From: Arthrobacter sp. SLBN-100
Lineage (GTDB): Bacteria > Actinomycetota > Actinomycetes > Actinomycetales > Micrococcaceae
Reading direction: 5' to 3'
Length of the DNA stretch: 64,000 nucleotides
Assembly: GCF_006715305.1 (NCBI RefSeq)
Contig: NZ_VFMY01000001.1
Span: 124,001 to 188,000 of the forward strand
Part shown: piece after piece, positions 1 through 8,565 of the stretch
How positions within the stretch are numbered: the first letter of the stretch is position 1
How the letters are laid out: every line of letters starts with the position of its first letter
Program-made: the position numbers and the translations under genes
Notes under the pieces: generated by a model
The model's input: the letters and a program-made list of their open reading frames with translations, nothing else
Databases searched by the model: none
Told to the model about the DNA's origin: nothing

Positions 1-545
1 GGGGCCACGGCCTTGATGGCCCGGTTCAGGGATTCCTGCGTCCGTTCCACCAGGAGGCGTGATTCCTCGTCGACATCGCCCACCATAAAGGTGTAGTTGG
101 TGTCCCCATGGACGCCGCCAATGTAGGCCGTGATGTCGATATTGATGATGTCGCCGTCCCGGACCACCGTTGTATCCGGGATCCCGTGGCAAATGACCTC
201 GTTCAACGACGAGCACAAGGACTTGGGAAACCCCCGGTACCCCAGCGTGGAAGGGTACGCGCGGTGGTCAAGGAGGAACTCGTGGCCCACCTTGTCCAGC
301 TGGTCCGTGGTGACGCCGGGCTCGATGTGTTTGCCCACCTCGACAATGGCCTGCGCGGCGATCCTGGCGGCCACGCGGATCTTCTCGATCGTTTCGGCGG
401 ATTTGACCTCCGAACCGGTGAATTTGGCAGGTGCCGGTTTGCCGACATACTCCGGGCGGGGGATGGACGCCGGAACGGGACGCTGCGGGCCAACGGTCCC
501 CGGGGTGAGGGTGCCGATGGGTGCAGTCGAGGCAAGGGAAGGCAT
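1..545 (-). CDS. map: Methionine aminopeptidase, type I (partial, C-terminus outside window)
   Basis: Cytosolic metalloprotease that removes the initiator methionine from nascent proteins. Only the first 181 codons are present; the gene runs off the left edge. A Pro/Ala-rich extension of about 40 residues comes first, as in some actinobacterial MetAPs. Then come the family signatures: [12 protein letters not shown] with the active-site His, NIDIT, and HGDTNYTF. The last two carry the paired Asp metal ligands. The ATG at 545 is the first in-frame start before the conserved part. Family assignment is firm; which paralogue it is (actinobacteria often have two) cannot be told from half a gene. 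Confidence 0.95.
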   Translation of the reverse strand, partial: MPSLASTAPIGTLTPGTVGPQRPVPASIPRPEYVGKPAPAKFTGSEVKSAETIEKIRVAARIAAQAIVEVGKHIEPGVTTDQLDKVGHEFLLDHRAYPSTLGYRGFPKSLCSSLNEVICHGIPDTTVVRDGDIINIDITAYIGGVHGDTNYTFMVGDVDEESRLLVERTQESLNRAIKAVA

Positions 546-667
546 AGATTGATCATATAAGGCACCACAGAAGGCCTAACAACCGGGAGCCGCGTCTGTG
601 CCGCGTAAGAATCTAAGTTACGCGCGTCACGGCCGCACCTTCCCGGCCGGCGGAACGGGGAAAAGGG

Positions 668-835
668 ATGACTGAGTACTGGTACAACATCAAGACCCAC
701 GAGGTTGAGGAGGACCGGCTGTCGGACTGGAGCCAGCTGATCGGCCCCTACAAAACCAGGAAAGAGGCCGAGCACGCCCTGGAAAAGGTCCGCGCGCGCA
801 ATGAGGCGTGGGAAAAGCAGGACGACGACGACTGA
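668..835 (+). CDS. Small SPOR-like hypothetical protein (55 aa)
   Basis: Encodes 55 residues starting MTEYWYNIKTHEVEEDRL and ending in an acidic EKQDDDD tail. It is too short for most automatic ORF cut-offs. The central GPYKTRKEAEHALEKV stretch resembles half of a SPOR repeat (a peptidoglycan-binding fold), and very similar small proteins next to map are annotated as SPOR-domain proteins in Arthrobacter; that recollection is from memory. There is no signal peptide or membrane segment, so a periplasmic role is doubtful. A purine-rich GGGGAAAAGGG tract just upstream of the ATG could act as ribosome-binding site. It is divergent from map and convergent with panB. Function unknown. Confidence 0.75.
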   Translation: MTEYWYNIKTHEVEEDRLSDWSQLIGPYKTRKEAEHALEKVRARNEAWEKQDDDD

Positions 836-843
836 CGGCTGAG

Positions 844-868
844 TGCCGGCCTGCTCCTTGGGCCGGTA
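844..868. terminator. Hairpin between convergent genes
   Basis: A CCGGCC/GGCCGG stem with a nine-base loop lies between the ends of the convergent SPOR-like gene and panB. It could terminate both transcripts, but there is no T-tract on either side, so this is only a candidate. Confidence 0.35.
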
Positions 869-869
869 T

Positions 870-1766
870 TCAGAAAGTGTGTTCGGGGCCGGGGAACCGG
901 CCGGACCGGACATCCTCACCGTAGGCTGCGGCGGCGTCAAGAAGAGTGGTGCGCAGGTCCGCATACTGTTTGACGAACTTGGCCATCCTGCCGCCGCGCA
1001 GGCCCGCCATGTCCTGCCACACGAGCACCTGGCCGGTGGTTTCCTTGCCGGCACCGATGCCGACGGTGGGAACGCTGACGGCTGCGTCCACCGCAGCCGC
1101 AGTCTCCGCGGGAACCATTTCCATCAACACGCTGAAGGCGCCCGCCTCGGCCAGCGCCACGGCGTCGTCAATTAACCTCTGGGCATCGTCGCCGCGGCCC
1201 TGGACGCGGTACCCGCCCAGCGCGTGCTCGCTCTGCGGCGTGAAGCCAATGTGGGCCATCACGGGGATTCCGGCCTGCACCATTGCCCGGACAGTAGGGG
1301 CGTAGTACTTCCCGCCCTCGATCTTGACCGCGTGCGCCAGGCCCTCCTTCAGGAACCTCACTCCCGCAGCGACCGCCTGCTCAGGCGAGACCTCGTAGCT
1401 GCCGAACGGCAGGTCGGCCACAACAAGGGCGCGCCTGGCGGAACGCGCCACCGCCCGGCACAGCGGAAGCAGCTCGTCCACGGTGACCGGAAGGCTGGTC
1501 TCATTGCCGAAGACATTGTTGGAGGCCGAGTCTCCCACCAGGAGCACCTCGATGCCGGCGGCGTCGAAGATTTCTGCCGTGTACTGCTCGTAGGCGGTCA
1601 GCATCGCGAACTTCGTGCCCTCATCCTTGGCCTGCTGGAGGTGGTGGATGCGGACCTTCGCCGGCTTCCGGCCGGCGGCGGCCTGGACAGTCTCCCCCGG
1701 GCCGTTGCCGTAGGGGGCGGGGACGTCGGCGGGCAGGCTTGAGTCGGAGCTGTTGCTTGAGGCCAT
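870..1766 (-). CDS. panB: 3-methyl-2-oxobutanoate hydroxymethyltransferase
   Basis: First committed enzyme of pantothenate/CoA synthesis: it transfers a hydroxymethyl group from methylene-tetrahydrofolate to alpha-ketoisovalerate. The 298-residue protein shows the family blocks [34 protein letters not shown] (metal-binding Asp-Ser) and the AVKIEGG loop, all in a TIM-barrel order. The start is placed at MASSNSSDS, because upstream in-frame codons encode a low-quality Arg-rich stretch. The first 45 residues are a disordered extension beyond the usual ~270-aa length. It is divergent from glnA2; the panB/glnA2/glnE neighbourhood also occurs in mycobacteria, as I recall. Confidence 0.95.
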   Translation of the reverse strand: MASSNSSDSSLPADVPAPYGNGPGETVQAAAGRKPAKVRIHHLQQAKDEGTKFAMLTAYEQYTAEIFDAAGIEVLLVGDSASNNVFGNETSLPVTVDELLPLCRAVARSARRALVVADLPFGSYEVSPEQAVAAGVRFLKEGLAHAVKIEGGKYYAPTVRAMVQAGIPVMAHIGFTPQSEHALGGYRVQGRGDDAQRLIDDAVALAEAGAFSVLMEMVPAETAAAVDAAVSVPTVGIGAGKETTGQVLVWQDMAGLRGGRMAKFVKQYADLRTTLLDAAAAYGEDVRSGRFPGPEHTF

Positions 1767-2032
1767 GGCATGAGCGTAGTGCCGCACCCGCAGTCCTAGC
1801 CAGCGGCGGCGGCTCCCTCCCTGGTGATTCGCGTCATATGGGCGGCGGTGGCAGCGGCCCGGACCCGGCGGTGCAGCCGTGCCTTTCACTGCCCTGGCGT
1901 GTTAACGCTGTGTTACGCGGCCCGCAGGCTCCAGCATCGGCGCCAATTGCTTAGTACAGTGTTGGTGAACTGCTTTCCGGCTTCCTCCTCTGCGGACCGG
2001 GGCATGGACGTTGACCGACAGAAGAGGCCATC

Positions 2033-3373
2033 ATGGACCGCCAGCAAGAGTTTGTCCTGCGCACAATCGAAGAGCGCGACGTACGTTTCGTGCGCCTGTG
2101 GTTCACCGATGTTGTGGGTTCACTCAAGTCCGTGGCCCTTGCGCCTGCGGAAGTGGAGGGCGCCTTCGAGGAAGGCCTTGGTTTCGACGGTTCAGCCATT
2201 GAGGGGCTCGCCCGCGTCTTTGAGTCCGACATGCTGGCGCAGCCGGACCCGTCCACTTTCCAGATCCTGCCGTGGCGCGGCGAAACCGAGCAGACCTCAC
2301 GCATGTTCTGCGACATCCTCACGCCGGACGGCGAGCCCTCGGCCGCGGATCCCCGCAACGTCCTCAAGCGCACCCTTGCCAAGGCCGCGGACATGGGCTT
2401 CACCTGCTACACCCACCCGGAAATCGAGTTTTACCTCCTCAAGTCCCAGGAACCGGGACCGGACGGCGCCCCGGTGCCCGTGGACGAGGGCGGCTATTTC
2501 GACCACGTGCCCGGCGGCGTAGCGCAGGATTTCCGCCGGACCGCTGTGACCATGCTGGAATCGGTGGGAATCTCGGTGGAATTCAGCCACCACGAGGCCG
2601 GTCCGGGCCAGAACGAGATTGACCTCCGGTATGCCGATGCGCTGCAGACGGCGGACAACATCATGACGTTCCGTACCGTCATCAAGGAAGTTGCGCTCCA
2701 GCAGGGGACCTACGCCACGTTTATGCCCAAGCCCTTCACAGCGCACCCCGGCTCCGGCATGCACACCCACTTCTCCCTGTTTGAAGGCGACGCGAACGCG
2801 TTCTACGAAGCCGGCTCCGAGTTCCAGCTGTCCAAGACCGCCCGCCAGTTCATTGCCGGCATCCTCAAGCACGCGCCCGAGTTCACGGCCGTAACCAACC
2901 AGTTCGTGAACTCCTACAAGCGGCTCTGGGGCGGTGGCGAGGCTCCAAGCTACCTGAGCTGGGGACACAACAACCGCTCCGCACTGGTCCGCGTTCCGCT
3001 GTACAAGCCGGGCAAGGGCCAGTCCGCCCGGATTGAGTACCGCGGCATCGATTCGGCAGCCAACCCGTACCTCGCGTACGCCGTCCTGCTGGGCGCCGGG
3101 CTCAAGGGCATCGAAGAGGGCTACGACCTGCCTGCCGCTGCCGAGGACGACGTCTGGTCCCTCAGTTCGGCCGAGCGCCGTGCCATGGGCCACGATCCCC
3201 TTCCCGCGAGCCTGCATGACGCCATCCGCTCCATGGAGGATTCCGAACTGATGCCGCAGATCCTGGGCGAGCAGGTCTTCGAACACTTCCTGCGCAACAA
3301 GCGCGCCGAGTGGCAGGACTACCGCCTCCAGGTGACGCCCTACGAACTGCAGCGCAACCTGGGCATTCTCTAG
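2033..3373 (+). CDS. glnA2: Glutamine synthetase type I, GlnA2-like (non-adenylylated class)
   Basis: 446-residue class I glutamine synthetase. Both the beta-grasp N-terminus (FTDVVGSLKSVAL, GLGFDGSAIEG) and the catalytic barrel (NEIDLRYADAL, GSGMHTHFSL, IEYRGIDSAANPYLA) are present, so it should be catalytically competent. It is about 28 residues shorter than the GlnA1 encoded at 8566-9990. At the place of the adenylylation tyrosine (DLYELP in GlnA1) it reads DDVWSLSSAER, with Trp375 instead of Tyr. It is therefore unlikely to be a GlnE substrate although glnE follows six bases later. This matches the GlnA2 class of actinobacteria; some GlnA2-type proteins have been given other roles such as polyamine glutamylation, so the substrate is not certain. 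A GAAGAGG ribosome-binding site precedes the ATG. Confidence 0.93.
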   Translation: MDRQQEFVLRTIEERDVRFVRLWFTDVVGSLKSVALAPAEVEGAFEEGLGFDGSAIEGLARVFESDMLAQPDPSTFQILPWRGETEQTSRMFCDILTPDGEPSAADPRNVLKRTLAKAADMGFTCYTHPEIEFYLLKSQEPGPDGAPVPVDEGGYFDHVPGGVAQDFRRTAVTMLESVGISVEFSHHEAGPGQNEIDLRYADALQTADNIMTFRTVIKEVALQQGTYATFMPKPFTAHPGSGMHTHFSLFEGDANAFYEAGSEFQLSKTARQFIAGILKHAPEFTAVTNQFVNSYKRLWGGGEAPSYLSWGHNNRSALVRVPLYKPGKGQSARIEYRGIDSAANPYLAYAVLLGAGLKGIEEGYDLPAAAEDDVWSLSSAERRAMGHDPLPASLHDAIRSMEDSELMPQILGEQVFEHFLRNKRAEWQDYRLQVTPYELQRNLGIL

Positions 3374-3379
3374 GGAGCG

Positions 3380-6300
3380 GTGGTGAGCCTCGCACGGCGC
3401 CTGATTTCCGCCGGTTTCAGCGACCTCGAAAAGGGCGGGCGGTTCCTCGCTGCCCGCGAGCTCGAAGGACTGGATGAAGACAGGCTCTTTGCCGGGCTCC
3501 AGATGGCTGCCAGCCCGGACACTGCTCTGCAGTCCCTGGTCCGCCTGATCGAAAAGCATCCCGCCCTGCGGGAGCTGGCGGGCGCTGACCCCGAGACCAG
3601 CGAGCCGCTGTACCGCGTCCTGGGAGCATCTGAGGCGCTGGGGGAGTTCCTCATCCGCCACCCCGAACACCTGGCCGCCTTTGAGGTACGGCCCAGCCCG
3701 GAGCCGCTGCCGGCAGATCCGCACAAGCTGCGTGCCTCCCTGCTGCAGTCGGTGGGTGCAGATCCCCGCGCCGCCCGGCCCGTCGCCGCAGCCACCGGAA
3801 CGGACGCCTACGCAGCCCTTCGGACGGCCTACCGCAGGGGAATCGTGGACCTGGCGGTCAAGGACCTGTGCGCCGCCGACCCCCTGGACTTCATGCCGTC
3901 CGTGGGCGGGGAGCTCGCCGACCTTGCGGGCGCCGCCATCGAGGCGGCCCTCGCCGTCTCGCGCGCCGAGGCAGCCAGCCAGTTCAACGCCGCGGACGTG
4001 GCCGACGTTGGCCTGGCCGTTATTGGCATGGGCAAATGCGGAGCCCGCGAGCTGAACTATATTTCCGACGTCGATGTTATCTACGTGGTGGAGCCGGGCA
4101 GCCTGGACGACGCGCGGGCCGCCACCATCGGCACTGCACTGGCCAGCGGAATCTCCCGGGCCATCTCATCAGTTGCCAGGGAACCTGGACTCTGGGAGGT
4201 GGACGCGAACCTCCGGCCGGAAGGAAAATCCGGGCCGCTGGTCCGGACCCTCGCCTCGCACCAGACATATTACGCGCGGTGGGCTGAGAGCTGGGAGTTC
4301 CAGGCGCTGCTGAAGGCCCGGACCATCGCCGGCGACGCAGCCCTCGGCCAACGGTACGAAGAAGCCATCACTCCGCTGATCTGGAGCTCCGCCAGCCGCG
4401 ACGGGTTTGTTGAGTCTGTCCAGGCCATGCGCCGCCGCGTCACCGAACACATACCGCCCGCCGAGGAGCAGCGGCAGATCAAGCTGGGCCGCGGCGGACT
4501 GCGCGACGTTGAATTCACCGTGCAGCTGCTCCAGCTGGTGCACGGAAAATCCGACGAATCGCTCCGCCGGCGCGACACCACATCCGCGATCGCCGCCTTG
4601 TCCGCCGGCGGCTACATCGGCCGCGCCGATGCTGCCGCCTTCGACAATGCCTACCGCTACCTCCGCCTGCTGGAGCACCGCATCCAGCTTTTCCAGCTGC
4701 GCAGGACCCACCTCATGCCGGTGGGCGAACCAGCACTCCGGGCACTGGCCAAAGCAGTGCTGGGCCCATTTTCCAATGAACGTCCGCATCCGGACGCCCT
4801 GCTGGCCGCATGGCAGAAAACCAAGCGCTCGGTGCGTGAGCTGCATGAGCGGATCTTTTACCGTCCCCTGCTCAACACGGCAGCCAAGCTCAGCAGCGAG
4901 GACGCCAAGCTGACGCCCGAAGCCGCCCAGGGCCGGCTCGCCGCACTCGGCTACCGGGACCCGAAGGGCGCCATGCGCCACATTGAGGCCCTTACTGCCG
5001 GCGTCAGCCGCAGGGCCGCACTGCAGCGGCAGCTGCTGCCCATCCTGCTGGACTGGCTGGCAGAAGGCGTGGATCCCGACGCCGGACTCCTCGCCTTCCG
5101 CCGGGTCAGCGAAGCCCTGGGCACCACCCACTGGTACCTGGGCATGCTTCGGGACTCCAAGGCGGCGGCCGAGCGGCTGTGCCACGTGCTCTCCAACTCG
5201 CGGCTGATCGCGGACCTCCTGGAAGTCTCCCCGGAATCGGTGGCGTGGCTCGGCCATGACAAGGACCTGGTGCCGGTCAGCTTCGAGGGCCAGTGGCAGG
5301 AGATCACCGCCAAGATGTCCCGCCACGCGGATCCGGGAAGCGCCATGCGCCTGATCCGCCTGATCAGGCGGCGCGAGACGCTGCGGATCGCTATCGCCGA
5401 TTCCGCGGGACTGCTGAACCAGGAGGAGGTGGGAGCAGCGCTGGCGGACACCGACAGGGCAGCTGTCCTGGGTGCACTGCGCGTTGCCGAAGGAATTGTG
5501 CCGGCCGGCGGACCGTTGAAAACCTCTGTCCTGGTGGTGGCCATGGGCCGGCAGGGCGGGCGCGAAATCGGCTACGGGTCCGACGCCGACGTGATCTACG
5601 TCCACCGCGCGCTGCCGGGCTTCTCCGAGGGTGAAGCGCAAGAGCAGGCGTCGCGGATTGTTGCCAAGGTCTCCAGCCTCCTCACCCAGCCGCTGAAGCC
5701 GGCCATTATGGCCGAACGGGTCCTGCAGATGGACGCGGACCTGCGGCCCGAGGGAAAAAACGGGGCCATGGTGCGCTCCCTGGACTCCTACGCCGAGTAC
5801 TACCGCCGCTGGTCGCTCATCTGGGAGGCGCAGGCACTGTTGCGGGCCCGGCCCGTGGCCGGCGACGACACCCTGGCCGCGGACTTCGTCGAACTCATCA
5901 ATCCCATCCGCTACCCGGAGTTTGTGGCGGAGCAGGACGTGCGCGAAATCAGGCGGATCAAGGCCCGGGTGGAGTCCGAACGCCTGCCCCGTGGTGCGGA
6001 TCCTGCCCGTCACCTCAAGCTGGGCCGCGGCGGGCTCAGCGACGTCGAGTGGCTGGTCCAGCTGCTGCAGCTCCAGCACGCGGGCAAACACCCGGAGTTG
6101 CGGACCACCTCCACCATCGGTGCGCTCAAGGCGGCGACGCAACTGGGCCTGCTCGCACGGGACGACGCGGATCTCCTTGCGGCGGCCTGGCGGCTGGCCA
6201 GCCGGATCAGGTCCGCCAACGTCATCTGGAGCGGCAAGGCCTCAGACCTGCTTCCGTCCTCGCGGCGCGACCTGGAGGCCGTGGCACGCTGGTGCGGCTA

Positions 6301-6394
6301 TGAACCAGGCCATGCCGCTGCCCTGGAAGAGGACTACCTGCGGGTCAGCCGCCGGGCCCGCGCGGTCTTTGAGCGGGTCTTCTACGGCCAGTAA
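3380..6394 (+). CDS. glnE: Bifunctional glutamine synthetase adenylyltransferase / adenylyl-removing enzyme
   Basis: Cytosolic regulator that adds or removes AMP on the adenylylation Tyr of GlnA1. The 1004-residue protein has two nucleotidyltransferase domains in tandem. The first is the de-adenylylating domain with GMGKCGARELNYISDVDV near residue 216. The second is the adenylylating domain with AMGRQGGREIGYGSDADV near residue 720. Each carries the paired Asp of the metal site, and each is followed by an LKLGRGGLRDVE / LKLGRGGLSDVE block. Length is normal for actinobacterial GlnE. It starts at GTG (3380 or the adjacent GTG at 3383) six bases after glnA2, so the two are co-transcribed. Its expected substrate, GlnA1, is 2.2 kb downstream on the other strand. 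Confidence 0.97.
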   Translation: MVSLARRLISAGFSDLEKGGRFLAARELEGLDEDRLFAGLQMAASPDTALQSLVRLIEKHPALRELAGADPETSEPLYRVLGASEALGEFLIRHPEHLAAFEVRPSPEPLPADPHKLRASLLQSVGADPRAARPVAAATGTDAYAALRTAYRRGIVDLAVKDLCAADPLDFMPSVGGELADLAGAAIEAALAVSRAEAASQFNAADVADVGLAVIGMGKCGARELNYISDVDVIYVVEPGSLDDARAATIGTALASGISRAISSVAREPGLWEVDANLRPEGKSGPLVRTLASHQTYYARWAESWEFQALLKARTIAGDAALGQRYEEAITPLIWSSASRDGFVESVQAMRRRVTEHIPPAEEQRQIKLGRGGLRDVEFTVQLLQLVHGKSDESLRRRDTTSAIAALSAGGYIGRADAAAFDNAYRYLRLLEHRIQLFQLRRTHLMPVGEPALRALAKAVLGPFSNERPHPDALLAAWQKTKRSVRELHERIFYRPLLNTAAKLSSEDAKLTPEAAQGRLAALGYRDPKGAMRHIEALTAGVSRRAALQRQLLPILLDWLAEGVDPDAGLLAFRRVSEALGTTHWYLGMLRDSKAAAERLCHVLSNSRLIADLLEVSPESVAWLGHDKDLVPVSFEGQWQEITAKMSRHADPGSAMRLIRLIRRRETLRIAIADSAGLLNQEEVGAALADTDRAAVLGALRVAEGIVPAGGPLKTSVLVVAMGRQGGREIGYGSDADVIYVHRALPGFSEGEAQEQASRIVAKVSSLLTQPLKPAIMAERVLQMDADLRPEGKNGAMVRSLDSYAEYYRRWSLIWEAQALLRARPVAGDDTLAADFVELINPIRYPEFVAEQDVREIRRIKARVESERLPRGADPARHLKLGRGGLSDVEWLVQLLQLQHAGKHPELRTTSTIGALKAATQLGLLARDDADLLAAAWRLASRIRSANVIWSGKASDLLPSSRRDLEAVARWCGYEPGHAAALEEDYLRVSRRARAVFERVFYGQ

Positions 6395-6404
6395 GCAGGG
6401 AGCA

Positions 6405-6426
6405 CTCCCCGCCCGAGCCGGGGGAG
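6405..6426 (+). terminator. Weak hairpin after glnE
   Basis: A CTCCCC/GGGGAG stem with a GC-rich interior lies just after the glnE stop. There is no T-tract, so it is only a possible pause or terminator site. Confidence 0.3.
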
Positions 6427-6429
6427 CGG

Positions 6430-6459
6430 CTGACATCTGTCAGGGCCCGGTGCTAGTTT
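6430..6459 (+). promoter_or_regulatory. Predicted leaderless promoter of the VOC gene
   Basis: CTGACA and TAGTTT hexamers separated by 18 bases. The -10 box ends six bases before the ATG at 6466, so transcription should begin at or next to the start codon. No Shine-Dalgarno sequence is visible. Confidence 0.5.
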
Positions 6460-6465
6460 GAGCCC

Positions 6466-6906
6466 ATGGCTACCCAACTCTTCCTCAACCTGCCCGTCCA
6501 GGACCTGAAACGCTCGGTCGACTTCTTCACGGCCCTGGACTTCACCTTCAACCCTGACTTTACGGATGAGAATGCCACGTGCATGGTCGTTAACGAGAAC
6601 GCCTACGTGATGCTCCTGGTGGAGGCGTTCTTCAAAACCTTCACCTCCAAGGAAGTCGCCGACAACAAAGGTACAGCGGAGGCGATCATCGCTTACTCCG
6701 TGGACAGCAGGGAAGCCGTGGACGAGGCTGTACGGACTGCCCTGGCCAACGGAGGCTCTGTGTCCCAGGATCCCCAGGACTACGGCTTTATGTACAACCA
6801 CAGCTTCCAGGACCCGGACGGACACCTGTGGGAGGTCCTCTGGATGGATCCGGCGGGCCCAACAGGTGAATCCGCGGATGGAGGTTCCTCCGGTCCGCAG
6901 TCCTGA
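6466..6906 (+). CDS. VOC-family (glyoxalase/bleomycin-resistance-like) protein
   Basis: 146-residue single-domain protein of the vicinal oxygen chelate fold: beta-alpha-beta start (TQLFLNLPVQDLKRSVDFFTAL), central ENAYVMLLVE strand and the closing QDPDGHLWEVLWMDP motif with the usual metal-ligand Glu in LWEV. Members include lactoylglutathione lyases, extradiol dioxygenases and antibiotic-binding proteins, and the sequence does not say which activity applies. The second metal position (usually a His in the first strand) is not evident here, so it may be a non-catalytic binding protein. It has its own predicted leaderless promoter and is followed by an acetyltransferase gene five bases downstream. 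Confidence 0.88.
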   Translation: MATQLFLNLPVQDLKRSVDFFTALDFTFNPDFTDENATCMVVNENAYVMLLVEAFFKTFTSKEVADNKGTAEAIIAYSVDSREAVDEAVRTALANGGSVSQDPQDYGFMYNHSFQDPDGHLWEVLWMDPAGPTGESADGGSSGPQS

Positions 6907-6911
6907 ACGGC

Positions 6912-7445
6912 ATGGGCCTGGGCGTCTGGCTCATTTCACTCCAGGACCTCGACGACGATGCCCGCGCCATTCAGCTGGAGGCAGTGGCCGGACTCGAACT
7001 TGGGCCGGGGCAGGACAAGTTTGTTGGGGATCCGCTGCGGATGGTCCTGGCCGGGCTGGCTGAGGAGTCACGCCGTCCCTACGTGATCGAATCCAATGGC
7101 CAGGCCGTGGGGGTGCTCACGCTGCAGGCAGGGGCAGCGCGGCTTGCCGGCTGGCCGGACGACGATTCCGCCTGGCTGCTGCGCGGTTTCCTCATCGACC
7201 GGCGCCAGCAGGGCAAAGGCTATGGTCCCCTCGCTGCTGCCGCCGCAGTGGCGGCCGCGGAAAAACTAAGCCGTCGGCACCGGACGGGGGAGGCCGGCGT
7301 CGTCCTCTCCGTCAACGAAGCCAATCCCGCGGGCCTTTCCGCCTACCTTCGCGCCGGATTCGAAGACCGTGGACAATATCCAGGCGGGACCGCAGGACCC
7401 CAGCGGACCATGTTCCGGGGCTTTGCTGCGGGTGGCCGGCCGTAA
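6912..7445 (+). CDS. GNAT-family N-acetyltransferase
   Basis: 177 residues with the GNAT fold. A WLLRGFLIDRRQQGKGYGPLA segment contains the acetyl-CoA-binding Q-x-x-G-K-G motif, and a C-terminal VNEANPAGLSAYLRAGFEDRG block is typical of motif B. The N-terminal strand-helix (LISLQDLDDDARAIQ) and YVIESNGQAVGVLTL are also as expected. The substrate cannot be told. It starts five bases after the VOC gene and is probably co-transcribed with it. Confidence 0.85.
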   Translation: MGLGVWLISLQDLDDDARAIQLEAVAGLELGPGQDKFVGDPLRMVLAGLAEESRRPYVIESNGQAVGVLTLQAGAARLAGWPDDDSAWLLRGFLIDRRQQGKGYGPLAAAAAVAAAEKLSRRHRTGEAGVVLSVNEANPAGLSAYLRAGFEDRGQYPGGTAGPQRTMFRGFAAGGRP

Positions 7446-7751
7446 CCGGACGGCACAGCGTTGCACTCGGTCCCGGATTGGCAGATCATGTGGATTGGCG
7501 GTGTTCTCCAAACCTTGTTGGGGGGAAGGCTTCCTTAGTCTTCGTCTCGGGGGACATTCGCCAGGGGGTCCGGCTCCCGGTCTCAGCACGTCTGGAGCCG
7601 GATTCCCACCTTCGACGGTATACAGCCGTGCCTCCAGGGTGTCCTGCCTGCTTCTGATTCCTTCACCAGACGCTGCTCGGCCATCCAGGCACTTCCGCAG
7701 TACTCGTCCGGCCCCTATGCTGGGGGCTACAAACCTTCCTTTGGGGTAACC
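7446..7751. other. Intergenic region of about 306 bases
   Basis: No convincing gene on either strand. A possible plus-strand reading frame covers much of it but has no family features or ribosome-binding site. The only structure noted is a promoter-like pair near its right end, upstream of the lipoprotein gene. Confidence 0.6.
7693..7721 (+). promoter_or_regulatory. Candidate promoter of the lipoprotein gene
   Basis: TTCCGC and TATGCT hexamers with a 17-base spacer, 30 bases before the lipoprotein ATG. The -10 is a fair match, the -35 is weak. Confidence 0.3.
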
Positions 7752-8402
7752 ATGAAGCGGATCAGGACCACCCTGCCGGCCCTTGTTTTATTGCTCGCGG
7801 CATGTACAGCGCCGGCGCCCGTGCAAGGCGGCCCGACGGCGGGAGCTGCAAGCACAAGCGCGGACTCACCGCCGGTCACGGCATCAGGGACAGCGATCCC
7901 CGCAGGACGGTACGAGCTCACGACAGCGTCCGGTGCCGATATTTCTTTCACGTTGCCGACACCTGCGACGGACCCTGCTCTGGTGGCAATCGAGGCCTAC
8001 AGGGTCAAGGTCGGAGCGGCGCCCGTTTCATATCTCGTCGCGGACGTGGACAACAGCAAAGGCACGGTACCCGTCACTATGTACATGGTGAGCGCCTTCA
8101 ATGAAGAAGGACGTCAGTTCACGTTCTCCAGTGTTGCCGATGCCATCCATAGCTGGGCACCGACCTACAGTTACGACTACAAGTGGTCTATGGGTGGCCG
8201 GGCCTTGGACGCGGCTGAAGGTGAGGGGTTGAAGCGTGAGGCCGATGAACTGTACAACGCGGACACCAGTGACGCGGACATAGCGGAGCGCACCACTATC
8301 ATCCTCGCGTCTTCCGACCCCGGACTGCCAACGGGGTTCACCAAGGTCGCCGTACAGCCATCAAGTTCGGCCGATGCAGAAGAAGCGCGCCCGGCCGGTT
8401 GA
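7752..8402 (+). CDS. Predicted lipoprotein of unknown function
   Basis: 216 residues. The N-terminus is a classical lipoprotein signal: MKRIRTT, a hydrophobic ALVLLLAA core and a lipobox ending at Cys18 (LLAAC). This predicts export and membrane anchoring on the outer face. A Thr/Ser/Ala-rich linker of about 30 residues follows. The globular part has YLVADVDNSKGTVPVTMYMVSAFNEEG, an Ig-like beta-rich pattern resembling DUF4352-type extracellular domains. I do not recognise the family with certainty. It stands alone, convergent with glnA1, with a strong shared terminator between them. Confidence 0.8.
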   Translation: MKRIRTTLPALVLLLAACTAPAPVQGGPTAGAASTSADSPPVTASGTAIPAGRYELTTASGADISFTLPTPATDPALVAIEAYRVKVGAAPVSYLVADVDNSKGTVPVTMYMVSAFNEEGRQFTFSSVADAIHSWAPTYSYDYKWSMGGRALDAAEGEGLKREADELYNADTSDADIAERTTIILASSDPGLPTGFTKVAVQPSSSADAEEARPAG

Positions 8403-8465
8403 TGCCCCGAGCCAGGCAAGGCTCGTAGTGCGGCGTTGGATCATGCAGCGGCGCGCGCGCAGCAG

Positions 8466-8505
8466 AAAGGCCGGCCTCAAGGGTTATCCCTTGAGGCCGG
8501 CCTTT
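8466..8505. terminator. Strong bidirectional terminator
   Basis: Perfect 18-bp stem (AAAGGCCGGCCTCAAGGG and its complement) with a TTAT loop, flanked by A on the left and T on the right. It sits between the convergent lipoprotein and glnA1 genes and should terminate both. Confidence 0.9.
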
Positions 8506-8565
8506 CCACTATGAAGATTCATGCGACGGCTGGCCGGTCATGCCCGCTTTCGCCGCAGGATCTGA

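Noticed and set aside
1901..1916. GlnR box before glnA2 as a firm feature
   Set aside because: The match is only partial; kept as a low-interest finding.
2297..3724. Long reading frame opposite glnA2
   Set aside because: It is the antisense of a clearly conserved glutamine synthetase in a GC-rich genome; no family features and no ribosome-binding site.
4169..6142. 657-codon reading frame opposite glnE
   Set aside because: Antisense of conserved GlnE; the translation is rich in His/Gln/Arg with no known motif.
7369..7749. Plus-strand frame in the gap before the lipoprotein
   Set aside because: It overlaps the acetyltransferase end, lacks a ribosome-binding site and shows no conserved motif.
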